A DNA stretch of 64,000 nucleotides, from the NCBI RefSeq assembly GCF_900103365.1, contig NZ_LT629703.1, positions 1,302,001 through 1,366,000 on the forward strand, in the 5' to 3' direction. The notes beneath the pieces were generated by a model. That model was not told the origin of the DNA. It did not search any database and saw nothing but the letters and a program-made list of their open reading frames with translations. This DNA comes from Afipia sp. GAS231 (GTDB lineage: Bacteria > Pseudomonadota > Alphaproteobacteria > Rhizobiales > Xanthobacteraceae). Position 1 is the stretch's first letter, and each line of letters opens with the position of its first letter. The translations under genes and the position numbers were made by a program. This document shows positions 53,965 through 64,000 of the stretch, piece by piece.

Positions 53965-54117
53965 TCAGCTCCGCATCGCTTGCAGGCCCTTGAAGGTCAG
54001 GCGCTTGGGATCCTTGACCCCGGCCAGGTAGAGCCGGCGGATGAAGGCAACGACCGCCTCGCGATCGCAATCGGTCAACGCAACAATGGCATCAACGGCA
54101 ATACGCTGGGCGTCCAT
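53965..54117 (-). CDS. Short hypothetical protein
   Basis: 50 residues (MDAQRIAVDAIVALTDCDRE, then AVVAFIRRLYLAGVKDPKRL), compact and helical with good coding character. No family is recognised. Longer starts upstream give Arg-rich, non-convincing sequence. It could be a remnant left next to the IS element. Confidence 0.4.
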   Translation of the reverse strand: MDAQRIAVDAIVALTDCDREAVVAFIRRLYLAGVKDPKRLTFKGLQAMRS

Positions 54118-54274
54118 GGGCTTCCTCGTGCTGACAGGTGCCTCAAGCCACCCAGCGTGCGGCACACCGGTTAATCCGGCGTTAACTGTCCAGCCATCTA
54201 GGCCGATTCGGAAGCACCTACGTATACGTGAAATAACGCATGAGACGACCCGACGCATCCTGGTCCGGCGGAAC

Positions 54275-55732
54275 TCACGAATACTGCATCACCCCGTCAT
54301 CGACCTTGCCGTAGCGCAAGGTGACGATGTCGAGCGCGTAGTTCTGGTACAGCCGCCACGGCCGCTTCGAGCCTTGCTTGGGCATTTTCGCGATCGAGCG
54401 CTGCACGTAGCCGGAGGAGAAATCCAGCGACGGCAATTCCGAGATCGAGGGATCGATATTGTGCGGCATGCACTGCTTGTAGCCGTGCCGGTCCATGTAG
54501 TTGACCAGGCGGCAGACATATTCGCAGGTCAAGTCGCATTTCAGCGTCCAGGACGCGTTGGTGTAGCCGAACGCCGAGGCCATGTTCGGCACGTCCGAAT
54601 ACATCATGCCCTTGTAGTTCAGCGTCTTGGAAAAATCGACCAGGCGGCCGTCGACGCTGACTTCGAGCCCGCCGAGCACCTGCAGCACCAGTCCGGTCGC
54701 GGTGACGATGACATCGGCCTCGAGTTCGCTCCCGTCCTTCAGCTTGATGCCGTTCCTGGTGAAGGTATCGATCTCGTTGGTGACGACGGAGGCCTGCTTG
54801 TCGCGGATCGACTTGAACAGGTCGCCGTCGGGCACCAGGCACAGCCGCTGATCCCAGGGATTGTAGCGCGGCGTGAAATGGGTGGCGATGTCGTAGTCCG
54901 GTCCCAGCGCCATCTTGACGCCGCCGAGGATCAGTTGCTTGACCCGTTCCGGCTTGCGCCGCGAGAGCTGGAAGAAATACATGCCGAACAGCACGTTGCG
55001 CCAGCGGATCAGATGATAGGCGAGCTTGGCCGACAGATTCCGCCGCAACTTGTTCGCCAGCGCATCCTCGGCCGGCCGCGCCACCACATAGGTCGGCGAG
55101 CGCTGCAGCATGGTGACGTGCGCGGCGGTCTTGGCCATCTCGGGCACCAGCGTCACGGCAGTGGCGCCCGAGCCGATCACGACGACGCGCTTGCCGGCAT
55201 AGTCGAGATCGTCGGGCCATTTCTGCGGATGCACGATACGGCCGGCGAAGTCGGCTGTGCCCAGAAATTCCGGCGTGTAGCCTTCCTCGTATTTGTAATA
55301 GCCCGAGCACATGAACAGGAAATTGCAGGTGAAGCGCACCGTCTCGGTGGCGCCCTCGCCCGCGCTGCGCTCGGCTTCCACAGTCCAGCGCGCCTCCGGC
55401 GAGGACCACGACGCCCGTTTGACGCGATGATTGAAACGAATCTTGCTGTCGATACCGTTCTCGGTCGCGGTCTGCCGGACGTAGTTCAGAATGTTCGGCC
55501 CGTCGGCGATCGCCTTCGCCTCGGTCCACGGCTTGAAGGAATAGCCGAGCGTGAACATGTCGGAATCGGAGCGGATGCCGGGATAGCGAAACAGGTCCCA
55601 GGTGCCGCCGATGCAGTCGCGCCCTTCGAGGATGGCGTAGCTCTTGCCCGGGCACTTCTGCTGCAAGTGATAGCCCGCGCCGATACCGGACAGGCCGGCG
55701 CCGACAATGAGTACGTCGAAGTGTTCGGCCAT
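54275..55732 (-). CDS. Baeyer-Villiger-type flavin monooxygenase
   Basis: 485 residues. FAD site DVLIVGAGLSGIGAGYHL, then GGTWDLFRYPGIRSDSDMF, the class B fingerprint FAGRIVHPQKWP (F-x-G-x3-H-x3-W-P, about residues 165-176), the NADPH site VVIGSGATAVTLVPEMA, and VTATGLVLQVLGG. The complete fingerprint supports NADPH-dependent conversion of ketones to esters or lactones. The substrate is unknown. I start at MAEHFDVLIVG; the longer frame is translated from a dispersed repeat. It is separated from ahcY by that repeat. Confidence 0.9.
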   Translation of the reverse strand: MAEHFDVLIVGAGLSGIGAGYHLQQKCPGKSYAILEGRDCIGGTWDLFRYPGIRSDSDMFTLGYSFKPWTEAKAIADGPNILNYVRQTATENGIDSKIRFNHRVKRASWSSPEARWTVEAERSAGEGATETVRFTCNFLFMCSGYYKYEEGYTPEFLGTADFAGRIVHPQKWPDDLDYAGKRVVVIGSGATAVTLVPEMAKTAAHVTMLQRSPTYVVARPAEDALANKLRRNLSAKLAYHLIRWRNVLFGMYFFQLSRRKPERVKQLILGGVKMALGPDYDIATHFTPRYNPWDQRLCLVPDGDLFKSIRDKQASVVTNEIDTFTRNGIKLKDGSELEADVIVTATGLVLQVLGGLEVSVDGRLVDFSKTLNYKGMMYSDVPNMASAFGYTNASWTLKCDLTCEYVCRLVNYMDRHGYKQCMPHNIDPSISELPSLDFSSGYVQRSIAKMPKQGSKRPWRLYQNYALDIVTLRYGKVDDGVMQYS

Positions 55733-55755
55733 ATGGCCCCCTGCTTTCGCTGCCG

Positions 55756-55842
55756 TCATGGCCGGGCTCGTCCCGGCCATCCACGTCTTCCGCTCGTACC
55801 GACTCTAAATACGTGGATGCCCGGGACAAGCCCGGGCATGAC
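55756..55842. repeat. Inverted pair of GGCCGGG/CCCGGGCATGAC-type repeats
   Basis: The left arm is tcatggccgggctcgtcccg...atccacgt; the right arm is acgtggatgcccgggacaag...cccgggcatgac. Each carries its own short stem, and the arms face each other across about 25 bases. A common intergenic element in this group of genomes. Confidence 0.85.
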
Positions 55843-55877
55843 CGAAATTGGCAGAATCTAGACGCGAAGGTTCGCGA

Positions 55878-57308
55878 TCAATACCGGTAATGATCGCTCT
55901 TGAACGGGCCTTCCTGCTTGACGCCGATATAGTCGGCCTGGTCCTTGCGCAGCTCGGTCAGCTTGACGCCGATCTTGGCGAGGTGCAGCCGGGCCACCTT
56001 CTCGTCCAGCGACTTCGGCAGCACGTAGACTTCCTTCTTGTACTTCCCGTCCTTGTTGTTGGCCCAGAGTTCGATCTGCGCCAGCGTCTGGTTGGTGAAC
56101 GACGCCGACATCACGAAGGACGGATGGCCCATCGCATTGCCGAGGTTCACCAGGCGGCCTTCCGACAGCATGATGATGCGGTGCTTGTCCGGGAATTCGA
56201 TCTCGTCGACCTGCGGCTTGATGTTGGTCCACTTCAGGTTACGCAGACCCGCGATCTGGATCTCGTTGTCGAAGTGGCCGATGTTGCAGACGATGGCCCG
56301 GTCCTTCATCGCGCGCATGTGCTCGATGGTGATGATGTCCTTGTTGCCGGTCGCGGTGACGAAGATGTCGGCGCGCGGAGCGGCGTCTTCCATGGTCACG
56401 ACTTCGTAGCCTTCCATCGCCGCCTGCAGCGCGCAGATCGGATCGATTTCGGAGACCATGACGCGGCAACCGGCCTGGCGCAGCGAGGCCGCCGAACCCT
56501 TGCCGACGTCGCCAAAACCCGCAACCATCGCGACCTTGCCGGACATCATGACGTCGGTGCCGCGGCGGATGCCGTCGACCAGCGATTCACGGCAGCCATA
56601 GAGGTTGTCGAACTTCGACTTGGTGACGCTGTCGTTGACGTTGATCGCCGGCCAAAGCAGCGTGCCGGCCTTCTGCATGTCATAGAGACGATGCACGCCC
56701 GTGGTGGTCTCTTCGGAAACGCCCTTGATGCTCTTGGCGATCTCGGCGAAGTAGCCCTTGGGCCTTTCCTTGAGCTGCTTCTTGAGAAGCGCGAAGAAGA
56801 CTTCCTCTTCTTCCGAACCCGGCTTGTCCAGGAACTTGGTATCGCCGTTCTCGGCGCGCAGACCGAGATGGACGTACATGGTGGCGTCGCCGCCGTCGTC
56901 GAGGATCATGTTCGGGTGGCCGCCACCGTGCCAGTCGAACAGCTTGGCGGTGTAATCCCAGTATTCGGCGAGCGTCTCGCCCTTGACGGCGAACACCGGA
57001 ATGCCGGCGGCTGCGATCGCCGCCGCCGCATGGTCCTGCGTCGAATAGATGTTGCAGGAGACCCAGCGGATGTCGGCGCCGAGCGCGGCCAGCGTCTCGA
57101 TCAGCACGCCGGTCTGGATCGTCATGTGCAGCGAGCCGGCGATACGCGCGCCCTTCAAAGGTTGTTTGGGGCCGTATTCCTCGCGCGTCGCCATCAGGCC
57201 GGGCATCTCGGTCTCGGCCAGCGAGAGTTCCTTGCGGCCGAATTCGGCGAGCGAAATGTCCTTGACGATGTAGTCGGTGAAGGCGGGCTTCTTGGCGGCG
57301 GCGGTCAT
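55878..57308 (-). CDS. ahcY: Adenosylhomocysteinase
   Basis: 476 residues with all AhcY landmarks: [52 protein letters not shown], the NAD site [28 protein letters not shown], and the C-terminal active-site tail ending KSDHYRY. It splits S-adenosylhomocysteine into adenosine and homocysteine. It lies 77 bases downstream of metK, across a hairpin (57333-57362). AAGGGA precedes the ATG. Confidence 0.97.
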   Translation of the reverse strand: MTAAAKKPAFTDYIVKDISLAEFGRKELSLAETEMPGLMATREEYGPKQPLKGARIAGSLHMTIQTGVLIETLAALGADIRWVSCNIYSTQDHAAAAIAAAGIPVFAVKGETLAEYWDYTAKLFDWHGGGHPNMILDDGGDATMYVHLGLRAENGDTKFLDKPGSEEEEVFFALLKKQLKERPKGYFAEIAKSIKGVSEETTTGVHRLYDMQKAGTLLWPAINVNDSVTKSKFDNLYGCRESLVDGIRRGTDVMMSGKVAMVAGFGDVGKGSAASLRQAGCRVMVSEIDPICALQAAMEGYEVVTMEDAAPRADIFVTATGNKDIITIEHMRAMKDRAIVCNIGHFDNEIQIAGLRNLKWTNIKPQVDEIEFPDKHRIIMLSEGRLVNLGNAMGHPSFVMSASFTNQTLAQIELWANNKDGKYKKEVYVLPKSLDEKVARLHLAKIGVKLTELRKDQADYIGVKQEGPFKSDHYRY

Positions 57309-57332
57309 GTGGTTGATCCCTTAGAAAAGCAT

Positions 57333-57362
57333 ATTCCGAAAAGCGCTGGGGCTTTCCGGAAT
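57333..57362 (-). promoter_or_regulatory. Intercistronic hairpin between metK and ahcY
   Basis: attccgaaaagc / gctttccggaat is a 12-bp near-perfect stem with a 6-base loop. It lies just before the ahcY ribosome site. It may tune the ratio of the two enzymes or stabilise an RNA end. No U-tract follows. Confidence 0.5.
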
Positions 57363-57385
57363 ACGCAGGACGATTACGGAGAAAA

Positions 57386-58648
<1,263 letters not shown>

Positions 58649-58664
58649 CAACCAACCCCTTGTT

Positions 58665-58683
58665 GCCGCCTGCTGTCGGCGGC
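58665..58683 (-). promoter_or_regulatory. Leader hairpin before metK
   Basis: gccgcc-tgctgtc-ggcggc, directly 5' of an AAGGGG ribosome site for metK. It does not match the SAM-II or SAM/SAH riboswitch patterns I know. Confidence 0.35.
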
Positions 58684-58708
58684 TGTCTGTGTGATCTATC
58701 CTGGAATG

Positions 58709-60064
58709 TCAGTCTCGACGGCGCGATATGACGTAGGATTCGTCGTAAAACCAAAGCCCATTATGCTTGCGCAGAACCTCTCTGGTGGCATCGAGGGTCC
58801 GGCCGTTTTCAGTCATTTCCGTCAACCGATCGTCTTCGATCTGGGCGACATACACCGCCGCGTTCCACGCCGCAAAAGCCGTCGAGGTTCCGATCGAGCC
58901 GGTCACCTCGTTGGGCAGCGCTTCCATATCATAACGGAAGATAGAACGGTTATCGGCGTAGGCATTAAAGTTAAGGTCCCGCCCGGCCGACCCGAGCTCG
59001 TATTTCACCGCGCGGAGTAGCTCATGACGGCTCACAGCGAAAGGATTTTCTCCCGGCCAGACCGATTGGATGATTTCGAGGCCCGGATCCTGCCCGTGGG
59101 AGTGAATTCCAATCAAACGCCCCCCTGCCCGCAGCGCCCGGGCCAAGGGGGCGATAATCCGCTTGGCGCGGAAATTCACAGAGGATTTTGCCCGGTAGGG
59201 CTGGGAAGCGATCACAAGGTCGAAATTGGCCTCGGTCCGGCCCGCCCTTGGGATGATCGAATCAAGCAGGAATCGGTGGTCCTCCCGGTAGACCACCAGC
59301 GCCACCGGCCGTTCATAGATCGGCATGCCGGTCCGGGGGCTGATATTGGCGCGCCAATTCTGCTCCAGAAATGGTCCCAATTCGCCGATCTGGGCCTCGA
59401 ATTCACCCGACGACGCCCCCCGCAGGGCGACCTCATGCCAGATCATACCGGCCGCCGCCGCGGGCGAGGCCGGCGTCAGCCATGGCGCCTCGGCGTAGTA
59501 CATGTTGGTCAGCACGAACACGGTTGCCGGGTGCTCGAACATCCGGTCCGGCACCTTGTCCAGCGTCAGCCGGACGTCCTCCAGGCTGAGCTCCTTGCCG
59601 GCGATGTAGAACGGCATATGCGGAAAGCGGCCGTGCATCGAGCGCATCACCCGCGCCAGCACCGTACCGTCGCCGACGCCGGCGTCGAATACCCGCAGCG
59701 CCGGCGGCCGTGGATGCAGGCTGGTAAGCTCCAGCGCCACCCGTTCCGCAATCACCCGCTTCTCGCTGCAGGTGTGAACGAACAGCAGGTATTTCTGCCG
59801 GTTCTCGAAGAAGCGAAAATTGCCGCGCGGGTCGCGCTTCTCGGGCGGCACCTGCAACCCCCGCGGCGGCGGCAGCCCGCCGGGCGTGGAGGCGGCGACA
59901 TAGGCCTGGATGCGGTCCAGCGTGTCGATGGTAATGCGCTTGCCCTCGCGCAGCCGGTGCACCAGCTTGCCGTCGTTGACGGCCCGGCGGCCGAACGTGG
60001 TTTCCGCCATATCAGCCTGGCGGCAGAAATCGGAAATCAGGCTGAGGATCTGGTCGTTCTTCAT
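58709..60064 (-). CDS. Helix-turn-helix / SAM-methyltransferase-like fusion protein
   Basis: 451 residues. The first 60 form a small DNA-binding-like domain (ADMAETTFGRRAVNDGKLVH, GKRITIDTLDRIQAYVAAS). The rest is a Rossmann-type methyltransferase-like domain, with motif I RVFDAGVGDGTVLARVM (about 123-139), IAGKELSLEDVRLTLDKVP, a motif IV-like DLVIASQPYR, and GGRLIGIHSHGQDPG. The NPPY-type catalytic loop reads SQPY, so it may bind SAM without methylating. It heads a metK-ahcY run on the same strand, 60 bases from metK, which suggests a SAM-sensing regulator. That role is inferred. Confidence 0.75.
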   Translation of the reverse strand: MKNDQILSLISDFCRQADMAETTFGRRAVNDGKLVHRLREGKRITIDTLDRIQAYVAASTPGGLPPPRGLQVPPEKRDPRGNFRFFENRQKYLLFVHTCSEKRVIAERVALELTSLHPRPPALRVFDAGVGDGTVLARVMRSMHGRFPHMPFYIAGKELSLEDVRLTLDKVPDRMFEHPATVFVLTNMYYAEAPWLTPASPAAAAGMIWHEVALRGASSGEFEAQIGELGPFLEQNWRANISPRTGMPIYERPVALVVYREDHRFLLDSIIPRAGRTEANFDLVIASQPYRAKSSVNFRAKRIIAPLARALRAGGRLIGIHSHGQDPGLEIIQSVWPGENPFAVSRHELLRAVKYELGSAGRDLNFNAYADNRSIFRYDMEALPNEVTGSIGTSTAFAAWNAAVYVAQIEDDRLTEMTENGRTLDATREVLRKHNGLWFYDESYVISRRRD

Positions 60065-60210
60065 CGGGCGGGTATTCGAGGACCGGCTTGGGACGCCCGG
60101 GTGGGCAGCGGCGGATCGTCCGGTTGTCCTACCACCATCTGCCCAATGGGGGAAAGGCGGCGCTTGAACCGGCGGACCGCGGAGCGCAACAAAAGCCCGG
60201 ACGCCCTTCC

Positions 60211-60240
60211 CGTCATTGCGAGCGAAGCAAAGCCATCCAG
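60211..60240. repeat. CGTCATTGCGAGCGAAGC-type dispersed repeat
   Basis: cgtcattgcgagcgaagcaa followed by agccatccag, a widespread intergenic sequence in this bacterial group. It lies directly against the ATG of the caspase-like gene and gives a false N-terminal extension (CERSKAIQ). Confidence 0.8.
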
Positions 60241-61947
60241 ATGCGCCGTTTGATGCTGATCCTCACCATGGCCCTGTCGGCGCTGTGGACGATGCCCGCC
60301 CTCGCCCAGTCGCGGTCGCAGCTTGGGCCGCTCTGCACCTCGGAGACCACGCCGGCCGATCAGCAGATTGACGCCTGCAACAAGATCATCGCGCTGAAGG
60401 CGTTTTCCGGCGCCCAACTCGCCCAGGTCTACTTCTGGCGCGCGGTCGGCTGGAACAAGAAGGGCAACTACCCGCAGGTGATCGCTGACACCACCGAGGC
60501 GCTGCGGCTCAAGCCCGACCAGGCGCTCTATAATCTGCGTGGCTCCGCCTATTTCGACAAGGGCGAGTACGATATCGCGATTGCGGACTACAACGACGCG
60601 CTGCGGAGCGGTCCGCCAAGCGGCACCATCTTTCACAACCGCGGCAACGCGTTTCGCGGCAAGGGCGACTATGCCAAGGCGATCGCCGATTACGATCAGG
60701 CGAACAAGCTCAGCCCGAATGCCTATTCCCTGCTGAACCGTGGCCTGTCGAAGCAGGCGCTCGGCAATCTCGACGGCGCGCTCGCCGACATCAACGACGC
60801 GATCCGGCTCGATCCGTCCCTGCCCTCCGGCCTGATCGACCGCGCCGTGGTCTGGCGCGCCAAGGGCGACCTCGACCGCGCCATCGCCGACGGCACCGAG
60901 GCGATCCGGCTCGCCAGGGCCAAGGCCCCCGTCAACATCATGACGCCGCCCGGCAGCGTGTTGATCTCGGCCTACACCCAGCGTGCGCTCGCCTATGAGG
61001 CCAAGGGCGATTTCGACAACGCGAAAAAGGATTACGCAGCAGTGCTGGAAGGCCGCGCCTCGGATGCCGGCAGCAAGGCCAACCAGGCGACCGCGAAAGT
61101 CCGCCTGTCGCTGCTGTCGGAGGCGCCGGCCCCTCCCCCACCGCGGAACGCGATCACAGGTCCCTCGCCGTTTGGCTCGGCAGCAAAACGGGCGGAGTCT
61201 CCGGCGCCCGTGCAAAGCGTGGCGACAAGCCGGCGCGTGGCGCTCGTGATCGGCAATGGTTCCTATGCGCATGTCAAAGCCTTGCCCAACCCCTCCAACG
61301 ATGCACGCGCGATCGCGAAGAGCCTGCGCGACATCGGATTTTCGGTGACGGAGGGTATCGACCTCGACCGCGCGGCGATGCAGACCATGACCCGCGAATT
61401 TCTGCGTGAAGCGGCGCGGGCCCAAATTGCGGTGGTCTATTATGCCGGCCACGGCGTGCAGATCGACGGCCGCAATTATCTGGTGCCGGTCGACATCCAG
61501 TTTCAGAGCGGCACCGACGTGACCGCTGTCATGATGGACATGGATACGATCTTGGCCGGCCTCGACGACCAGGTCCGCACCAACATCCTGATCCTCGACG
61601 CCTGCCGCAACAATCCGATGGCGCCGAAAGTTGTCTCTGCGGGCGCCAGCCGCGGCATCGAAGCAGGCTCAGGCCTCGCTGCGCCGACCTCGCTCGGCGC
61701 CGGCTCCACGCTCGGCGCAGGCACCCTGATCGCGTTTGCGACCGCGCCCGGACAGGTCGCGCTCGACGGCGAAGGCGCCAACAGCCCGTTCTCGGCAGCG
61801 CTATCGCGCCACATCGGCACGCCCGGGCTCGAGGTGCAGCAGATGCTGACCCGCGTGCGCGCCGAAGTCGTCGCCGCGACGAAATCGAAGCAGGTGCCGT
61901 GGTCGAATTCGTCGCTGCTCGGCGAGGTTTATCTGGTGGAGAAGTAA
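60241..61947 (+). CDS. Secreted TPR-caspase-fold protein
   Basis: 568 residues. A signal peptide (RRLMLILTMALSALWTMPALA) is followed by about six TPR-type repeats (residues 60-280; for example YFDKGEYDIAIADYNDAL and AKGDYAKAIADYDQAN), a Pro-rich link, and a C14 caspase domain. The catalytic pair is intact: His in VVYYAGHGVQ and Cys in LILDACRNNPM. It should be a periplasmic or secreted caspase-like peptidase whose TPR part binds partners. The start is fixed by the signal peptide. The fragment at the left edge of the window carries the same domain. Confidence 0.9.
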   Translation: MRRLMLILTMALSALWTMPALAQSRSQLGPLCTSETTPADQQIDACNKIIALKAFSGAQLAQVYFWRAVGWNKKGNYPQVIADTTEALRLKPDQALYNLRGSAYFDKGEYDIAIADYNDALRSGPPSGTIFHNRGNAFRGKGDYAKAIADYDQANKLSPNAYSLLNRGLSKQALGNLDGALADINDAIRLDPSLPSGLIDRAVVWRAKGDLDRAIADGTEAIRLARAKAPVNIMTPPGSVLISAYTQRALAYEAKGDFDNAKKDYAAVLEGRASDAGSKANQATAKVRLSLLSEAPAPPPPRNAITGPSPFGSAAKRAESPAPVQSVATSRRVALVIGNGSYAHVKALPNPSNDARAIAKSLRDIGFSVTEGIDLDRAAMQTMTREFLREAARAQIAVVYYAGHGVQIDGRNYLVPVDIQFQSGTDVTAVMMDMDTILAGLDDQVRTNILILDACRNNPMAPKVVSAGASRGIEAGSGLAAPTSLGAGSTLGAGTLIAFATAPGQVALDGEGANSPFSAALSRHIGTPGLEVQQMLTRVRAEVVAATKSKQVPWSNSSLLGEVYLVEK

Positions 61948-61959
61948 GCCGCACGCGAC

Positions 61960-63096
61960 CTAGCTCGCGTGAGCCACATACGCCTTCACGCTCCCGGCGA
62001 TCCGTTGCGCCTCGATCGCAATCTCGCGCAGTTGGCCCGTCGGCACCGTGATCTGACCGCAAAAATAAAGGCCCGGCGCAGCGGTGACCTGTCCCGTCAA
62101 CAGCGGCATGCCGTGTTGATCGAACACGCCCTGCACATCCGGGATTAATCGCCGCAGATCGGGCCGGAAACCCGTCGCCAGAATGACGGCATCGAACGGC
62201 TCGGCGCGCGCATCGGTGAACGTGACGCCATCAGCCGTAAAGCGATCGATGCCGCCGCGTATCCTGATCGAACCGTCGCTGATGCGGGCGAGCGTGCCGA
62301 TATCGATCAGCGGTACGCGCCCATCCTCTTCGACCATCTGCCGCGGTCCCTTCGCGGCACGCCGGAGGCCGAGTTTTTCGAAATCGCCCACGGCCAGCCG
62401 CAGCACCGGCGCGTTGATGAAATCCACCAGACGTGCCGGCAGCCGCCGATACAGGATCGCCCACGACAGAATCGGAAATCCCAGCAGGTCGCGCGGCAGA
62501 ATCTGGACGGGCCCCCGCACCGCTAACGCGACGTCGATGCCGGCATTGGCAAGCTCGAGCGCGATCTCGCCGCCGGAATTACCGAAGCCGACCACCAATA
62601 CGCGCTTGCCCGCGAAGGAATCCGGATTGCGGTATTCACTGCTATGGATCACGCGACCAGCAAAGGTCTCCGATCCGGGCCATGACGGACGATACGGCGC
62701 GTCCGCAATCCCTGTCGCAATCACCATCGCGCGCGCGTTGATCGGGCCTTGAGCCGTATCGGCGTGCCATCGCGCGCCGTCGCGGTGAATCCGCGATACC
62801 TCGGTGTCGAATACCGGACTGATATCGAAGCGAGCGGCATAGCTTTCGAGATAGGCGACCATCTGCCCACGGGAGGGATAGGCCGGATAGTCTGACGGCA
62901 TCGGCATTCCCGGCAAGCCGGAATGGCCGCGGTCGGTGTGGAGGTGGAGCCGGTCGTAGTGCCGCCGCCAGACTGCGCCGACGCTATCGGCTTTTTCGAA
63001 GACCGTGACGGACAACCCCGCAGCTCGCATCGTCGCCGCGCAAGCAAGCCCCGCGGGGCCTGCGCCGACGATGATGGCATCGAGATCGAGCTTCAT
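61960..63096 (-). CDS. YUCCA-like flavin-containing monooxygenase
   Basis: 378 residues. FAD site AIIVGAGPAGLACAATMR, WRRHYDRLHLHTDRG, then SGLPGMPMPSDYPAYPSRGQ and VAYLESYAARFD, the FMO fingerprint FAGRVIHSSEY (F-x-G-x3-H-x3-Y), the NADPH site VLVVGFGNSGGEIALEL, and ATGFRPDLRRL. The block before the fingerprint follows the plant YUCCA (indole-3-pyruvate monooxygenase) pattern unusually closely. An auxin-forming or other heteroatom-oxidising role is possible. It starts at MKLDLDAIIVG. Its stop is 12 bases from the stop of the convergent caspase gene. Confidence 0.85.
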   Translation of the reverse strand: MKLDLDAIIVGAGPAGLACAATMRAAGLSVTVFEKADSVGAVWRRHYDRLHLHTDRGHSGLPGMPMPSDYPAYPSRGQMVAYLESYAARFDISPVFDTEVSRIHRDGARWHADTAQGPINARAMVIATGIADAPYRPSWPGSETFAGRVIHSSEYRNPDSFAGKRVLVVGFGNSGGEIALELANAGIDVALAVRGPVQILPRDLLGFPILSWAILYRRLPARLVDFINAPVLRLAVGDFEKLGLRRAAKGPRQMVEEDGRVPLIDIGTLARISDGSIRIRGGIDRFTADGVTFTDARAEPFDAVILATGFRPDLRRLIPDVQGVFDQHGMPLLTGQVTAAPGLYFCGQITVPTGQLREIAIEAQRIAGSVKAYVAHAS

Positions 63097-63148
63097 GTTA
63101 TCCACCCTGCCCGCGCGAACGCGACAGCCGGAAGGAACGAGGGAAAGT

Positions 63149-64000
63149 CTACTTCCCCCACACCTCGTTCGCGACTTCGACCGCGAGCCGCAGCTTGGCC
63201 CACTGCTCTTCTTCGGACAGGATGTTGCCTTCCTCGGTCGAGGCAAAGCCGCATTGGGGGGATACCGCGAGCTGGTCGAGCGGAGCGAATTTGGCGGCTT
63301 CCTCGAGCCGGCGCTTGATGTCGTCCTTCTTCTCGAGCTCGCCGAATTTCGAGGTGATGACGCCGACCACGACGATCTTGTTGCCCTTGGGCAGATAGCG
63401 CAGCGGCTCGAATCCGCCGGCGCGGTCGGAATCATATTCCAGGAAATAGCCGTCGTAGTTGGTACCGGCCAGCATGGTCTCGGCCACCGGCTCGTAGCCG
63501 CCGGACGAAATCCAGGTGGAGCGGAAATTGCCGCGGCAGACATGGGTGGTGACGACCATGTCGGCAGGCTTGTCGGCCAGCGCGTAGTTGATGACGCGCG
63601 CGTAGATCTCCTGCAAGCCGTCCGGGTTATCGCCGCGCTCGCGGGCCTTGTGCAATTCTTCCTGCGAGCAGAGATAGGCCCAGACTGTATCGTCGAACTG
63701 CAGATAGCGGCAGCCGGCGTCGTAGAACGCCTTCACCGCCTTGCGGTAGGTCTTGCCGAGATCCATGAAGAACGATTCGAGATCGGGATAGACGTCCTTT
63801 GAGATCGCCTTGCGACCACCGCGGAAATGCAGCACCGCGGGCGACGGGATCGTCATCTTGGCGGTGACATGCGCCGTATCGGCATGCTTTTTCAGGAACC
63901 TGAAATGATCCAGCATCGGATGGTTGTCGGGAAAGTCGAGCTTGCCGATGACGCGGATGGCATCATGCCGGGTCTGCACGCCGGCGAACTGGATCCCCTG
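63149..64000 (-). CDS. Cobalamin-independent methionine synthase (MetE C-terminal)-like protein, 5' end outside window
   Basis: About 283 C-terminal residues are visible, and the frame runs open past base 64000. Zinc-ligand positions are present: His and Cys in TTHVCRGNF and the second Cys in VSPQCGFAS. IQFDD-type LQFDDTVWAYL, FLEYDSDRAGGFEPL and VVVGVITSK follow the MetE/UROD barrel. The single-domain size suggests a short homologue rather than full MetE. It may transfer a methyl group to homocysteine, which would fit with metK and ahcY close by. 52 bases upstream of the YUCCA-like gene and on the same strand. Confidence 0.85.
   Translation of the reverse strand, partial: QGIQFAGVQTRHDAIRVIGKLDFPDNHPMLDHFRFLKKHADTAHVTAKMTIPSPAVLHFRGGRKAISKDVYPDLESFFMDLGKTYRKAVKAFYDAGCRYLQFDDTVWAYLCSQEELHKARERGDNPDGLQEIYARVINYALADKPADMVVTTHVCRGNFRSTWISSGGYEPVAETMLAGTNYDGYFLEYDSDRAGGFEPLRYLPKGNKIVVVGVITSKFGELEKKDDIKRRLEEAAKFAPLDQLAVSPQCGFASTEEGNILSEEEQWAKLRLAVEVANEVWGK

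Noticed and set aside
58649..58708. SAM-II or SAM/SAH riboswitch before metK
   Set aside because: Only a 6-bp hairpin is present and the pseudoknot blocks of those riboswitches are missing.

Overview
The window reads as a chromosomal segment of a Bradyrhizobium-like alphaproteobacterium (Nitrobacteraceae). The basis is high GC, dense genes with ATGA overlaps, a 420-residue MetK with a Lys/Glu-rich insert, rhizobial-type LPS genes (LspL, LpcC-like, a GnnA/GnnB-like pair) and several families of dispersed palindromic intergenic repeats that I recognise from that group. No species call is possible from sequence alone. I see no rRNA, tRNA, CRISPR array or prophage.

Layout. 1-17 kb is mixed housekeeping: the end of a caspase-fold protein, a PLP threonine dehydratase, a coupled glycosyltransferase/metallophosphoesterase pair, ThiD, an orphan Lrp-type sensor domain, an Ldh-family oxidoreductase, a CHASE-GGDEF-EAL protein, a branched-chain-type substrate-binding protein, a membrane J-protein, two c-type cytochromes, a CHRD protein, an orphan CoxL-type molybdoenzyme subunit and MurJ. 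18-37.3 kb is a large envelope-polysaccharide region: GnnB/GnnA-like genes for diamino-sugar lipid A, ManC, LspL, a YbhN-type membrane protein, a WecA-type initiating transferase, a WbpM/CapD-type dehydratase, the O-antigen ligase, the heptose pathway (HldE, HldD, GmhB) with heptosyltransferase WaaF, an LpcC-like transferase, GalE and an MsbA-like exporter. Together they cover making sugar nucleotides, building core and O-chain, ligating them and export. gmhA and waaC are not in view.

37.3-44.5 kb is accessory metabolism: an FAH hydrolase, a secreted beta-trefoil protein, a Tat-exported alpha/beta hydrolase, a divergent LysR/SDR pair, a YbfB-type MFS transporter and two tiny overlapping genes. 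44.7-52.3 kb is the least explained part: a seven-helix membrane protein, a stand-alone YcaO protein, a divergent 133-residue protein ending in Cys-Cys, a SARP/BTAD-TPR regulator whose stop codon overlaps that of the small gene, a secreted protein with a late CxxCH, and a class III nucleotide cyclase. An IS110-family element lies directly beyond it. I treat this as the best candidate for an undescribed system.

54-64 kb is methyl-cycle and oxygenase territory: a Baeyer-Villiger-type monooxygenase, AhcY, MetK, a helix-turn-helix/methyltransferase-like fusion heading the metK-ahcY run, a full-length secreted TPR-caspase protein, a YUCCA-like flavin monooxygenase and the start-truncated end of a MetE-like protein. 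Several start codons that look longer on paper run into dispersed repeats and have been moved downstream.
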